NCBI GenBank assembly: GCA_038503035.1
Contig: JAVSML010000031.1
Span: 948,146 to 1,012,145, forward strand
DNA length: 64,000 nucleotides
Reading direction: 5' to 3'
Source: Crocodylus rhombifer
Lineage: Eukaryota; Chordata; Crocodylia; Crocodylidae
Translations under genes and position numbers: made by a program
The notes under the pieces: generated by a model
Seen by the model: the letters and a program-made list of their open reading frames with translations, nothing else
What the model was told of the DNA's origin: nothing
Databases searched by the model: none
Shown: positions 11,337 to 22,646 of the stretch, piece by piece
How the letters are laid out: each line of letters starts with the position of its first letter
Numbering within the stretch: the first letter of the stretch is position 1

Positions 11337-12389
11337 AGTCAAATGGGTCACCAGCTGCCTGGAGGGCAGCACCCAGAGAGCGGTGGTGGATGGGTCATTT
11401 TCTCCCTGGAACGATGTGTAGGGCTCGGTCCTCGGGCCCGCACTGTTCAACATCTTCATCATTGACTTGGACAAGGGGGTAAAAAGCACCCTGCTCAAAT
11501 TTGCTGACGACACTTAGATGTGGGGGGTTGTGGGCACGCTAGAAGGGAGGAATAGGCTGCAATCAGACCTAGACAGGTAACAGGGGTGGGTGGATGAGAA
11601 TAGGATGGGATTCAACACTTACAAGTGCAAGGTGATGCACCTGGGGAGGAAGAACTAGGTCCATACCTGCAGGCTGGGGAACTCCCTTCTCATCAGTGCA
11701 GAGGCAGAAAAGGATCTGGGAGTCATCATTGACTCCAGAATGAACATGGGCCGGCAGTGTGGGGACACGGTCAGAAAGGCCAACCGTACCTTGTCATGTA
11801 TCCACAGATGTATCTCAAGCAGGTCCAGGGAGGTGATCCTCCCCCTCTATGCGGCACTGGTCAGCCCACAGCTGGAGTACTGCGTCCAGTTCTGGGCACC
11901 ACACTTCAGGAGGGATGTGGGCATCATGGAGAGGGTCCAGAGGAGGCCACTCGCATGGTCAGGGGGCAGCAGGGCAGGCCCTACGAGGAGAGGCGATGGG
12001 ACCTGAACCTGTTCGGCCTCCACAAGAGAAGGCCGAGGGGGATCTAGTGGCCTGTTGCAAACTAGTCCGAGGGGACCAGCAGGCATTGGGGGAGTCCCTG
12101 TTCCCCTGAGTGCTACCAGGAGTGACCAGGAATAACGGTCACAAGCTGGCAGAGGGGAGATTCAGACTAGACATCAGGAGGCACTACCTCATGATCAGAG
12201 CATCTAGGATCTGGGACCAACTTCCAAGAGAAGTGGTGCTGGCTCCTACCGTGGGGGTCTTTAAGATGAGGCTAGACAATCACCTTGCTGGGGTAGTTTG
12301 ACCCCAGTATTCTTTCCTGCCAAGGCGGGGGGTCGGACTTGATGATCTGCTCAGGTCCCTTCCGACCCAACCAACTATGAAACTATGAA
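11337..12389 (+). mobile_element. CR1-type LINE, 5'-truncated, 'ctatgaaa' subfamily
   Basis: Starts abruptly inside the reverse transcriptase ('agtcaaatgggtcacc', the same phrase seen at about 52818 in another copy) and runs to the subfamily 3' end 'aactatgaaactatgaa' at 12373-12389. It covers the second half of the reverse transcriptase and the 3' UTR. It closely resembles the copies at 22647-24260, 33600-34658 and 52820-53858, so these four form one subfamily. It is 5'-truncated and inactive. Confidence 0.93.
11340..12301 (+). pseudogene. CR1 reverse transcriptase remnant (second half)
   Basis: Reverse transcriptase from just before motif B to the C-terminus. Motif B has lost about 20 bp relative to the sister copies: a stop codon appears where they have GSGVPQGS, although GPALFNIFI is kept. 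Motif C reads FADD at 11500-11511, so both catalytic Asp codons are intact, but a TAG follows at 11515-11517. Further on are MGRQC, CIHRCISSRSREVILPLYAAL and LEYCVQFWAPHFRRDV, the usual CR1 C-terminal phrases, and then a frame change near 11950-12000. No product is expected. Confidence 0.88.
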
Positions 12390-12423
12390 GCATGTACCAA
12401 TGGGTCAAAAATACCCGGACTGT

Positions 12424-12677
12424 GGGTGTGTCTATACAAGAAGCTTATTATGCAGTAGGCTAGTAACACTGCAGCAGAATATACTCAAAAACTGTGCTAA
12501 TATGCTACTGTGCATTGTTATTAGGATACTGTGCAGTAAGCATCACAAAAAACCCCTGTATGCTGGTGTTACCGTGCAGAACTCTTGTTACTGTGCAGTT
12601 AGTTAGTACTTCATTAAGCAAGCACTAAACTAAATGCGCACTAACTACTGTGCATTAATGAATGTGTAGACGCACCC
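12424..12677. mobile_element. MITE with terminal inverted repeats, family A (Chompy-like)
   Basis: A 254-bp non-coding element. It opens with 'gggtgtgtctatac' and closes with 'gtagacgcaccc', an imperfect inverted pair. The interior is a string of 'tactgtgca', 'cagtagg' and 'gcactaactac' phrases. Its 3' half closely matches 45060-45158 in the same orientation ('actaaactaaatgcgc' versus 'actaaactaaatacgc') and matches 16655-16897 in inverse orientation. Crocodilian genomes carry abundant MITEs called Chompy. I suspect this family but cannot confirm the name. Confidence 0.8.
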
Positions 12678-13550
12678 TGTGAGGGGTAAGTGAATTTTTA
12701 TGGGCTTGTTCAGATATTCATGTGTCTGCTTTACTGCAGCATAGATGAAGCTATTAAATGTAGGGTTCTGCAGAACCCCTGATACACCGAGACGCTGCAA
12801 AATCAGGAACAAAATATCTGGTTACCAAACAGGAGAAAAAAGCAGCCAGTCACTGCTGTGATTTTGGCAAAACCAATTCTCTCCTCCTGCTATTAAGAGA
12901 TAACCAGTGGTCTAACATCCAAGATGAACTGCCTGACAACAGAGATAAACCCTTTGGGAACAGGAAATGAAGCTTAAAATAAACACAGACCAATTCAGCA
13001 TACAGATGGCACCCGCTCCATAGCACCTCGCTAGGTCAGAAATGTATACACAAAAAAACGACACCGGACCAACTCGAGAATGGGGTCACGAGTCAACAGC
13101 TGTAGCAACACAATTTCAAGCTCTATATTCTTGGATTCAGTCCTAATTCTATCATTAGCTTATTGTGCAACTCTGGATAAGCCACTTAAACTTTCTGTGC
13201 CTTAATTAACTATCTTTAAATGCCTATAATAACTCTTAACCCATCACACAATTAACGAGCCAAAACTCCCATTGGGCCAAATGTTGAGGCCATTGCTCAT
13301 TTTTGAGGCAGTCCTTACTCAAGCAAACCTGCCATTAATATATCCCTGTATCCAGAATAATTGATTGGCAAATGTTAATAGCTTGGTCATAGAGTGGCAA
13401 ACACTGATTTAGTGCCCATGTGCAAACGATTGACAAACATGCTAGATAAGACATCTGTGACAACAACCCAAAAAAAGGTAATGTCAGTGTGTGGAAAAAA
13501 AAAGCTCAAGAATCCTTATTTGTAGTCATCTGTAACAATCATCAGACAAA
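12678..13550. other. Non-coding stretch, nothing recognised
   Basis: AT-rich sequence with no recognisable gene or repeat. Confidence 0.55.
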
Positions 13551-13600
13551 ATTTCATAGACATTAGGGCTGGAAGGGACCTCGGGAGATTATCGTCCTCT
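13551..13600 (-). mobile_element. CR1 3' tail fragment
   Basis: About 50 bp of CR1 3' end in reverse: 'tttcatagac', 'agggctggaagggacctc' and 'gggagattatcg'. The element is otherwise absent. Confidence 0.8.
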
Positions 13601-14667
13601 TCCCCCGCCATGTGCGACCTTCTCTTTCGATGGTTAAATCATTTTGTTCACCCAGAAATTCAAACAAAATAAAATCAGAATGTGTGGCAAAAAAAGTGGA
13701 ACCAAGCCATGACGGTACCATCCTGATATAATCTGAAATAATGCATTATAGATAAGAATGAGAGCATCTGGGGATGAAAGAGCAAGACGTATCGAGAGCC
13801 TCCAATCGCACTCATCAAGGAGATTGCAATTGTCAGTGCCCAGCAAAGATAAAAAATAATCAGAAAATTCCCTTGCCCATCCTCTCCCTAACATAGAGGG
13901 GGAAAAAAGGACAAAGAAATCTTTTCAGAGGAGCAGTAAATAGTAACAAAAACTACAGAGATCCAAGTTGGAAGGCAGATGCCATGCCCTGGGTTTGAGC
14001 AGAAGCTAGGATTACAGGAGTCTCTATGTGGGTCTGTAGTTCAGCCTCATTTGGCCTCAGTTTCCTCATTTGCCTTTCTGCCAGGGTACTTTCATCTCTC
14101 TCCAGCGATCAGATTGTTTCTTGCTTGATCCTCACCTCGAGGGAAATTCATGCCTGTGCACAGAGCCAGAATGAGGCTTTCCTAACGCTTCACTCATGTA
14201 ATTTCTATTTCTGAGAGCTCAAGTAGGATGAAAACGTAACATGGCCTGGCCTTGAGTCTCTGCAAGAAGGTGATCTTCACTCCTTACGCCTACCTTGTAG
14301 CATCCAGGTAAGCAGCGCAGGTTTAAAATCACTGGGTAATTTACTTCTGAGCCCAGCAGCGGGAGAACAGCTCTGTTCTCTTGAAGGAGAGCATCCTGTT
14401 GCTGAGATTTAAGAGATTTACCTCTTGCTATACAAACACTCATGCATGCAAAAGGAATAGAAACTGTGACTTTGCTCAGAGTTGCCATCTCCTATTTTAG
14501 ATTGAGGGCCTTGCATTTTAGAGTAGCACTGCACGGCGAGATTGCATGACCTCTCCGTTGCTCCCTGGGGCCTGTGAATAAATTAGATGGGCATCATGTA
14601 AGCCAGCATAGTGTACAAGTATTTTTTAATAAAAATGCACATCTAACATTTTCTCACTTTCATAAAA
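13601..14667. other. Non-coding stretch, nothing recognised
   Basis: No gene or repeat recognised. The minus-strand frames at 13634-13894 and 14219-14488 have no recognisable domain. Confidence 0.5.
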
Positions 14668-14760
14668 TCATAGGCACTAGGATGGAAAAGGAGCTCTGAA
14701 GTCATCTTGCTGCAAAGCGCAGTCATCCTATCCAGCCTTATGGAAGAGATCCCAGGCCCT
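14668..14760 (-). mobile_element. Degraded CR1 3' tail
   Basis: A diverged CR1 end in reverse: 'aaaatcataggcactagg', 'atggaaaaggagctc' and 'gaagtcatcttgctgc'. It shows many more changes than the other tails in the window, so it is old. The right edge is uncertain. Confidence 0.6.
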
Positions 14761-15194
14761 GAATAGGGTAGTATTCTCAAGTGTTTGGTTCAATTTTGTT
14801 GGAAATGTCACTTGCTATAGGATTTTTCACTACCCTTCCTCCTACCCCCCGGAGTCTATGGTCTAATAGATTTCAGTCTCAGGACTTTTACTTCGCTGGC
14901 TTAACTTACATATGAAATACCCTAATAGATTGGACCTAGTATCCGCTTCCCAACAGTGGCCAGTACCAGGTGCTTCACCGGAAGTTAAAAAATCTGCCCC
15001 TGCCATAATTCTGTCACCCTACTCCCTCATAAATAGAGATTGATTTAAGCCCTGGTTCAAGTGTGTTTTATGACTCTTTCAAAATATTGTTAGCATTATC
15101 TCTTATAATTATGGATAGTCTACTTGTCCATACTGTGCAGCATTGGATAGTTTGGTTATCCATACTGTCCATCTGTAGATAGTCTTGTTGTCCA
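14761..15194. other. Probable old LINE-derived sequence, unassigned
   Basis: Lies between a degraded CR1 tail and an old L3/CR1-like segment. Parts may belong to one of them, but I cannot align it by eye. Near 15110-15190, phrases like 'gatagtctacttgtccatac' and 'gatagtcttgttgtccatac' repeat, suggesting a small local duplication. Confidence 0.35.
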
Positions 15195-16560
15195 TACTAT
15201 AGATTTAAATAAACTTGAAAGCCTGCTAAATTGCTGGGGATACTGACTATTTGTGCTAATGAGTTCCACAGTCTAATGGGAGCTGGCATGAAAATGTTTC
15301 TTTACCAGTTCTAAATACCATATTTACTCAAATCTAAGGTCATTTTGAATTTAAGATGACCCCCTTCAATCATTAGAATCTGTACGTGGAAAATTCATCA
15401 ATTTGTTATAATTTTCAACATATAGAATCTAATTATTGGAGGGTCATCTTTAATTCATCACCCTCACTGCTGTGGGGGGGGGGGAGAGGCAGTGACGGGG
15501 GCAGGCAGTGTGGGGAGTTGAAGCAGCTTGCCCCCTGCTTGTGCCTGTTCTCCTGATACCTCTGCCTCCTGCATGCTCCCTGTGTGGCCTTGGGCACCCC
15601 TTCTCCCTCCACCTCTGCTCCACCTTCTGCCCCTCTCCCCCAACCTCTGCTTCCCCCTTCCCCCCTGAGCCTCTGCTTCCCCCCTCTCCCAACAACCTCT
15701 TCATCCTGCTTCCCCCCACGCCTTACCTTTGCTCTGCGCCATCAGGCTCCATCCCTGTTCTAGCCTGGGGTACAGAGCATGGCCCCAGCCCCATGTGGGC
15801 TGTGCATAGCTGGTATGAGCCTGGGCTGGGGTATGCTCAGTGCTCTAGGCTGCAGTCTGAGGTTCCTAGCAGCACAAAGCAAGGGTAAGGTAGGTGGTGG
15901 TGGGGAGCAGAGACTGCATGGGGGATAGGTAGAAGAAGCTACAGAAGGGAAATGGTGGGGCCCACAGGCAGTGGGGGGTGGGGTAGGCAGCAGCTGTGAC
16001 TACAGCCCTGACCCCAGGTAGGGGCTGGAACCTAAGCTGCAGCCACCACCTGCCCCCTCCTCCCCATACTCAATTTTAAGAGTATTTGATGACAAGATCT
16101 CATCTTAGAATTGAGTAAATACAGTATGCTGCCTTCCAGTGTCATGAATGTCCCCTTGCTCTGCTGTTTTGAGCCAGAGGGAATGGAAGCTTTTGGGATG
16201 TTTTCTGTAAATACTTAGTATTCTGTAATACCAAGTATTACAGAAGTAAATACTTATGTAATACTTTGATTACTTTACGTACTCTTTAGCTATCATGTTT
16301 CCTCTTACTCACTTCCTTTCTCTAGTAAAAATCCCAGTGTTTTCAGTCTTGGAGAAATGAGAATTTTCCTCTCCACAACCAATCTTGTCATCCCATTGTT
16401 CCTACTTCTGTCTCTAAGTGGCATCCTGTATAATTCACAGCCCACCCTCATGGTAATGTTTTCCAAGTACTATAAATTCTGTCCCTATTCCCACCTTGAT
16501 ATTGTTAAGACAAACTAGAAATTTTAAATTTCTCTAATCTTATTTTTTCTCCCTTTAAAT
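15195..16560 (-). mobile_element. Old L3/CR1-like LINE fragment split by a DNA element
   Basis: The left part (15195-15314) has 'gagttccacagtctaatg' and 'tgtttctttaccagttcta'. The right part (16128-16560) has 'gtgtcatgaatgtcccc', 'agctatcatgtttcctc', 'aatcccagtgttttcagtc' and 'attgttcctacttctg'. These are order-preserved phrases of the reverse-oriented 3' region of ancient L3/CR1-like LINEs. They are separated by the element at 15315-16127, so the LINE was there first. No frame is open. Outer edges are approximate. Confidence 0.55.
15315..16127. mobile_element. Non-autonomous DNA transposon with 24-bp TIRs and GC-rich cargo
   Basis: The terminal inverted repeats are 15315-15338 and 16104-16127, matching at 21 of 24 positions (core tatttactcaa / ttgagtaaata). 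TA dinucleotides sit at both edges, which would suit a Tc1/mariner-type target site, but other superfamilies are possible. Just inside the left end is a second inverted pair: 'gaatttaagatgaccc' (15348-15363) against 'gggtcatctttaattc' (about 15441-15456). The middle, roughly 15470-16060, is strongly GC-rich and low in complexity, and its frames (for example 15508-15888) are composition artefacts. There is no transposase. It interrupts an older LINE. Confidence 0.72.
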
Positions 16561-16654
16561 TATTTGGGTGCTTTTGCCACTGCATTGTCTAGAAATAAAC
16601 ACAGGATTTTGGTTCTGTGAGAAATAATCTGTTGTTATGTTTAAAGTCTTCGGT

Positions 16655-16897
16655 GGGTGCATCTACACATTCATTAATGCACTGTAATTATGGTGCATTA
16701 AGTTTAGTACCTGTAGTAACAGGTACTAAATGTGTCATAATAGGCACTACTGTGCAGTAGTGCAAAGGAATACTGGTTTTGTGATGCTTAATGCTCACTG
16801 GACTAATCTATGGCACATTAGCTTGGTTTTTGCCAGCCATGCTAATGCACAGTAGAATTAGTTCAGTGGGCATTAAGCATCTCATGTAGACATGCCC
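16655..16897. mobile_element. MITE family A, inverse orientation
   Basis: A 243-bp element opening with 'gggtgcatctacacattc' and closing with 'gtagacatgccc'. Read in reverse complement it follows the same order of phrases as 12424-12677 and 44937-45158 (TIR, 'attaatg', 'tagtttagt', 'cagtag' blocks). It has an internal short palindrome around 'gtacctgtagtaacaggtac'. Non-coding. Confidence 0.8.
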
Positions 16898-17251
16898 ACA
16901 AAGGCATTAAAAGGAAAGTAATGTGAACAGCCACATTTCCTTTCATTCAATTTTTAGGGGGTGAGAAAAAATGTACCTTGGACCAGCACAAATAAGGTCA
17001 ATGTATCACTGAAATTTCACCAATGCATCCCCTTCTGTGTAGGGGCAAATGTCATTGTTAAGAAATAGAAGAAAATACGGGGAGTTTTTGAATCACTTGG
17101 GGAGGTAGTTTAGATTTATTAATTGCAGCCAGCTAACTGGTTATTTTGTTTCTGGCAGTTTAATCATTGGTTCAAATTTTATGATGCCTAAGTGATTTTG
17201 GACCCACAATTCCTGTTGACTTTCAATAGGCCTTGTATTGCTAAATCATGG

Positions 17252-17332
17252 GGTCATATTTTCAAAGGTACTTGGGAACCTACAAGTCCCGTCAAAAGTA
17301 CCTAAGAGTTTAGGTGATTTTGAAAATGCAAC
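17252..17332. repeat. Weak fold-back repeat
   Basis: The phrase 'attttcaaaggtactt' (from 17258) is answered by 'aggtgattttgaaaat' (17312-17327) in inverse orientation, with the core 'attttcaaa' matching. Similar palindromic phrases occur in old amniote repeats, but the match is short. Confidence 0.35.
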
Positions 17333-18786
17333 GAGGTGATCATCTGCCTAAATATGTTTTAAAATCTGCTGTTAAGTTCTTGGGAGCCTGTCCTCTGAAA
17401 TGCATGCATTTTTTTTCAAGTGGCTTCTTTGTTGAACAACTGTAGCACATGCAGGAATGTTTGAGTCTTGGCTCTGAAAAATTTAAAAAGTTATTAGGAG
17501 GATATTTTATAGCTTTGTTACTTAAAACACCCTCTGCTGTTGCTAGTATATATTTAGCTGGTTTATTTTGCAGGGTGAGTCACAAAAATCTAGTGAGGAA
17601 CAACAAAGCGGGCGTCAGGTTCCATTACTGTAATAAAATGGCAAATGACAAGGGCATCTGGTCAATACAACAGCACAGAAAATTGCACTTTGTCTGGCAA
17701 TTAAGAGAACAAAAAGGAAAAATGCCACTTCCCTATTTCTGTATTACTTCAACAAAAAAAATACAGGGTTCGGCCTAGGTAAGGCATGTAGCTGTCTGCC
17801 TGGTAATCAGTTTGCTTTAGAAATTGTTTGGGATCAAAGTAAGGGGGGGAGGGGGAATAAAAGGTGGTAATAAAATACTTATTGGGCCAGATTCTGGTTT
17901 TTGGTGACCCTGTCCCCAAGAAGAATAACTCCATTGCTGACAGTGGTTTGTCTTTGATAGTGCTTATCTTAAGTCATACCCAGTGCCACAAGAAAGCAAG
18001 AATAGACTAAATGGTCTTTTCTACTGGCTAAGATCCAAATTCAGATGTCTTTGGTTATGTCTTCACAGTAAACCCACCATACCTGGTATCAGCACCCTTG
18101 AACATGCCAGGCTGTTCCTCCTAAACCAGTTGCATTGAAGCCCCCTGTGCACTACCCTGGGGGTGGGCTAATTTGCTGCTTTATCAGTAATGCGTCTCTT
18201 TCACCCCCCCCAAAATTCAAGGGAACCTAGAGTTAAGGCAGGGGCACTGTACCTAAAAGGCATCCCTTTGTACCCAAATCACATGCTAAGACCCAGAAAA
18301 GCAATAATAGTGGCTCTACTGGAAACAGCATCAATTGGGCTGTGCTTTTCCTAACGTGTTGCATGAGTTAATGCATTGCTGTATTACTTGAAGTTGTCAG
18401 GTAATATCTTTGCATGTAAAAGTGAAACAAAGCAAACAAAAAATATAAAAGAAGACATCCCCCCCCACCACCACAAAAAAAAATTATCATGGAAGGAAGA
18501 TGAAAGAACCCATACCTTTACTGTTGTTTGAAAATAAAAGGGTTATAAGTGAGATCATGCCTGGGAGTCCCTCCTTACCTCTCTTTGTAGGAAAGCATTT
18601 GTGTTACAAGCACCTGCAGGTCCTGTTACTGTCACACAGTAAAATGCTCAGTGGATCATAAAATACCTGTTTGGCATCTGATTCTTGTCTTCAAAGATTT
18701 TGACACACCTTTTTCTTTTAAACCTACGGGGTCTGTATTACTTCACTTCATTTTTGCACTGCCTGGGGAAGAGGGAGCCCTAGGTT
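17333..18786. other. Non-coding stretch, nothing recognised
   Basis: No gene recognised. The plus-strand 109-codon frame at 17449-17778 has no known domain and no splice or promoter context. A C/A-rich low-complexity patch lies at about 18460-18485. Confidence 0.5.
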
Positions 18787-19510
18787 TCACAGAGTCGTGA
18801 TAGAGAAGTGGAGCTGGAAGGGACCTCCAGAGGTCATCTAGTCCAGCCCCCTGCCCGAGGCAGGATCATCCCTATTCCAACCATCCTGTGCAAATCCTTT
18901 GTCTAACCTCTTAGCAAAACTACCCACTCAACCACAACCCACAACCAAACATAACAGGCTAACCTGCCACAGGTAAAGCAGGAGGACGGTGGTAGCCAAT
19001 GTCCATCTGCGGTACTGTTAATATATGCTCAAGAGATGCTAGGGAGAAGCCTACAGAAGAAAGCAAAAACCCCAGAGTCCATACCAATCGGACCCTGGGC
19101 TGAAATTCCCTGTTGACCCCAAATATGGTGATCAGTCTGACCCTAAGCCAAGGGGCAAGACCCTCTAGCCTGGAAACGCAGGGTTTAATGCTTTAGGAGC
19201 ACTGGTGCACCCCAGTCAAAATTTCCAGCCAGCACTCACAGCCTCTGAGGAAGGCTTAATATAAACCCTGGCACATGTAGCAGGTATGGGGAGGGAGAGG
19301 GAGAAAAGTCCCTTTCAGCCCCATGTAGCAGAGCCCAGAAGCATGAGAAATAGCCATAGAAGAACAAAGGCATAGCTATGCCTGGATCGTTCCTGACCGG
19401 TGGCTGTCCATCCTCTTCTTGGGCATCTCCAGGGATGGAAAGCCCATAACTTCTGTAGGCATCTATTCCACTGCTTCGCTGTTTGGCCTCTTCTCTCGGT
19501 GTGATGCATG
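18787..19510 (-). mobile_element. CR1 3' fragment with an extended 3'-UTR block
   Basis: Starts with a CR1 tail at 18787 ('tttcacagagtcgtg', 'gagctggaagggacctcc', 'gtccagccccctgcc'). After about 180 bp it enters a block at roughly 19065-19450 that recurs at 24915-25270: 'ccataccaatc', 'gaccccaaatatggtgatc', 'gggcaagaccctctagcc' and 'gtggctgtcc'. In the 24905 copy the block leads straight into CR1 coding sequence. It is therefore most likely a subfamily-specific 3'-UTR segment and not a separate element. It ends near 19510 with the 'tctattccactgcttcgctg' phrase of CR1. Confidence 0.72.
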
Positions 19511-22063
19511 CCTTTTCATTTAGATAGTAACTGAATAAAATGGATGAGCAGGTTTGGGAGCAGGGGCCAGAACCTGGGGCTCCCTCCCTCAGCAATGCCC
19601 TGCTCACTGGGCTACAGAGCCTGGCTTCTACTTGCCTGCTCGTCTTCTGGCACTTTTGGTAGCCAAGTGGCTCCACTTCAGCAGGAAGTGATGAGGATGA
19701 TCCCAGTCCTCACTAGTCCATGACCTTGGGGCAGGGGTGGTATTTCAATTTTTCCAATTGGGGGCAGGGTCCCAATTTTCCAACGAAGCTCTTTTATTTT
19801 CTAGGATGCATGAGATGTGGGTAGAAACCACTTGACATCAAGAAGGTGGAGGCTGAGAAGCTAGGCCAGGGATGTATGGTCTGGTATTTAGGTCAGGGAT
19901 GTGTCCTCTAACATGGCAGGGGATAGATTATTCTAGATGCACCCTGCGTTGTACTCTCCCTCCCAAGCATGCAAAAGAAAGTGAAAATATGTGCAGAGGA
20001 CTAAGGCCTCTGGTGACAGAGCACAGCATCCAGCAGAACAAGAAATTAGCAACGGGAAACTGTTGCCAGTTCATTTCTAGCTGCAGAGTGGAGTCATAAA
20101 ATTTAAGCTTTATGGGGCCGTTGGAGGAAACCAGGGGACACTCAGCCATATCAGTGTTTACTGCTACATAGTAATGACACATTTCTGAAATGAGGAGAAA
20201 TACAACACAAGCTACCTGGACATCCATTCCCACATACACAAATGAAGGCAGACCCTGAAACACTGCTTCCCCTAAAATGCAGCCTTCTGTGCTGTATCTG
20301 AGATCAAAAATATCCAACTCAGAGAGACATTGCTGTAGCTGCTGAATACAAAGGGATAAATCCTCTTGGCCTTACTCAGAAGTAGTCCAGTCAGTTTTCA
20401 GCAGGTTGCTTTTACGGTGAGTAGGAACTAGCTGAAAGCTCATTTCTAGCTGGACACTCACTGCTGGCTCTCCCAGAGGAAGCTCATTCATGTGCCTTGC
20501 CAAGTGACACTTCAAATTCTCCTAACCATCCTGGACTGTCTTGAGTCTCTTCCCTTCCTTCCTTGGTTGGTGAAAGGGTATTTCTTCCTCTTTGGTGCAC
20601 AAAGGTTGGGAAACTGCAAGCTAAAGAGCTGCTGCCCAGAAGAGACGTGACAAACTGCACTGGAACAGCCTGTTCCAGAAGGCCACCTCCAGCTCGTTGC
20701 ACCAGTGCCCCCGACAGATGTTTCTTCTTCAAAGCTGTCTCTTCTGAGGTCTCTTATCCAAATGTGATCTGAAGGCAATGTAGCAGAAGGCTTTCAAATG
20801 CAAATATGTGGAAGGAAGCGACATATGGTTGGAGTGGTTGAATGTGCATGCAAAGAAAATATTTAGATATATTTTTGCATAAAATATCATTAGCCAGTCA
20901 AAATGCCAGACTGGAGAGCTGGACACGACGGTGGACACTACACACATTGGTGTTATGTCTGCAAGCGCTTTTTTTGAGCAATAATTTGCTCACAGCAAGT
21001 TATTTATTTATTTATTCATTTTACAATTGTAGTTTTATTTTGGCATGGGGGGGTATGGAAAGGAGGGGAATTAAACCCCTCTTGCTTAAATACCACTGTT
21101 CAATTGAAACATAATCCTTCCCCTCTCATCACTTTGGAGAAACAAACAACAAAAAAAGGACAAGGCAAAAAAAAAGAAGAATTTTATGGAAATTCCCACT
21201 CACCTCCATCCTTCAATGGAGTTTGAAAACATGAAACCAGCAAAACAAAGTGATTTTCTTTTCAAGTTTCCAAACTGGTTTAACATTTCTTAAATGAACA
21301 AAAGTATCACCCATAGTTACAATAACTCAGATCTAAGTGATAAGGATGCTCAACCACACATTTCAAGTCATCAAATAATCAACTACAGCCAGGAAAGAGT
21401 CCCATCCATATTGATCACTTAGGTTGCAACCCCCTTCTCTTTCCAAGCCATCCTCTAAAGTCTCCCAAAGGTGGAAGTTAGTCCATGTTAGGTGCAGAAG
21501 GCAATGATGTGGTTATGACACAGATATGTTTCCAGTAGACACACTGTAGTCCTACCAGAGGTTGTTGGGGTTTGCTCTAAGCATTGCTAGGGGAAGTGTT
21601 TTGCCTTGAGTTATGTAGGAGGCCAGACTAAATGATTATAATCATCTCTTCTGGCTTAAAAGCTATACATCAGAAACTTGTAGGTGTGTAAGGAACCAGC
21701 TGTATCTGGCAGCTTCAATCTCCAGCCAGCCAGCTCCTGTCAACTCTTCATGCAGAAAGCATGACTTATCTACATGTTTATGTCTATGCAACACCTTCCC
21801 ACAATGCAGCCCAAATCTGAGTCTACAGATGTGGACATGGTTATAAAATGCACAATGAAATACTGGAAAATTTGTTCATCCCTAGGCTTTTATGCTTTCC
21901 TTGGAGAACTTCCTAACATCAGAGACAGAATACCAGACTCCTTTCCCTTGTAACAGGTACATCGGTACCCAGACACCAACCTGTGATTTCTCATGACAGG
22001 CAGCAGGGTGGCTAGTGAGACATTCAGAATGATATAATAGTCTAAGGAAAGGATGTTGGGGGT
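19511..22063. other. Non-coding stretch, nothing recognised
   Basis: No gene recognised. A short TTTA array lies at 21001-21016. A-rich patches lie near 21145-21175. The minus-strand frames at 19928-20317 and 20484-20778 have no recognisable domain. Confidence 0.5.
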
Positions 22064-22065
22064 GA

Positions 22066-22200
22066 TTTCTTTAAATAGACCAACTGCATGGTTGGGATAC
22101 AGTTAGATAAGCTTTCAAAAGCAAAGCATTCTTCCTCAAGTCATTCAAAAACTTGTTTGACTGTATCTCAACCATGCAGTTGTCTGATAAAAGAAAGAAA
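22066..22200. mobile_element. Fold-back MITE with about 40-bp imperfect inverted arms
   Basis: The left arm at 22066-22105 and the right arm at 22157-22200 are reverse complements over most of their length. Both contain the reading 'caactgcatggttg' followed by a 'gatacagt' phrase. The loop (22106-22156) has 'gataagctttcaaaagc' and 'cattcttcctcaagtc', typical of a widespread amniote MITE. Non-coding. Confidence 0.78.
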
Positions 22201-22646
22201 CCAAAAAATCCTTGCCTCCTGCATAATTCCTGGACCATCATAGCTACATCATTTTAACACTACCTTTGCAGTCTAAAGTGAAGAAAGTCTCATATCCTTT
22301 CCTTGGGCTGCTCTAGAATTTTAAATAGGGGATGCACATGGTGAGGTACATCATCACCTATAAAACAACACATCTTTTTCTCCAGTTAAACATAAACTAG
22401 AAGCTTTACTAATAAGCCAGGGGTGTACGGCTGTGTTATTGAATTTAGATGAATCCAAGCATAACTTCATTGGAAAAAAATAAAACAATTTATGGGGCTG
22501 TGAAATAGGAGCTCCATTACCAGGAGCAGCCAGTGAGCAGCAGAATTACAGAACAAAGGATAGATTGATTGGGGGACATTCAAGGCCATTAAAAAAAGTG
22601 AGAGAGTCATTCACAGCTATGAAATAAAGAGTTTAGAAAGAATCAG
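22201..22646. other. Non-coding stretch, nothing recognised
   Basis: The region between the fold-back MITE and the CR1 tail at 22647. No feature recognised. Confidence 0.5.
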
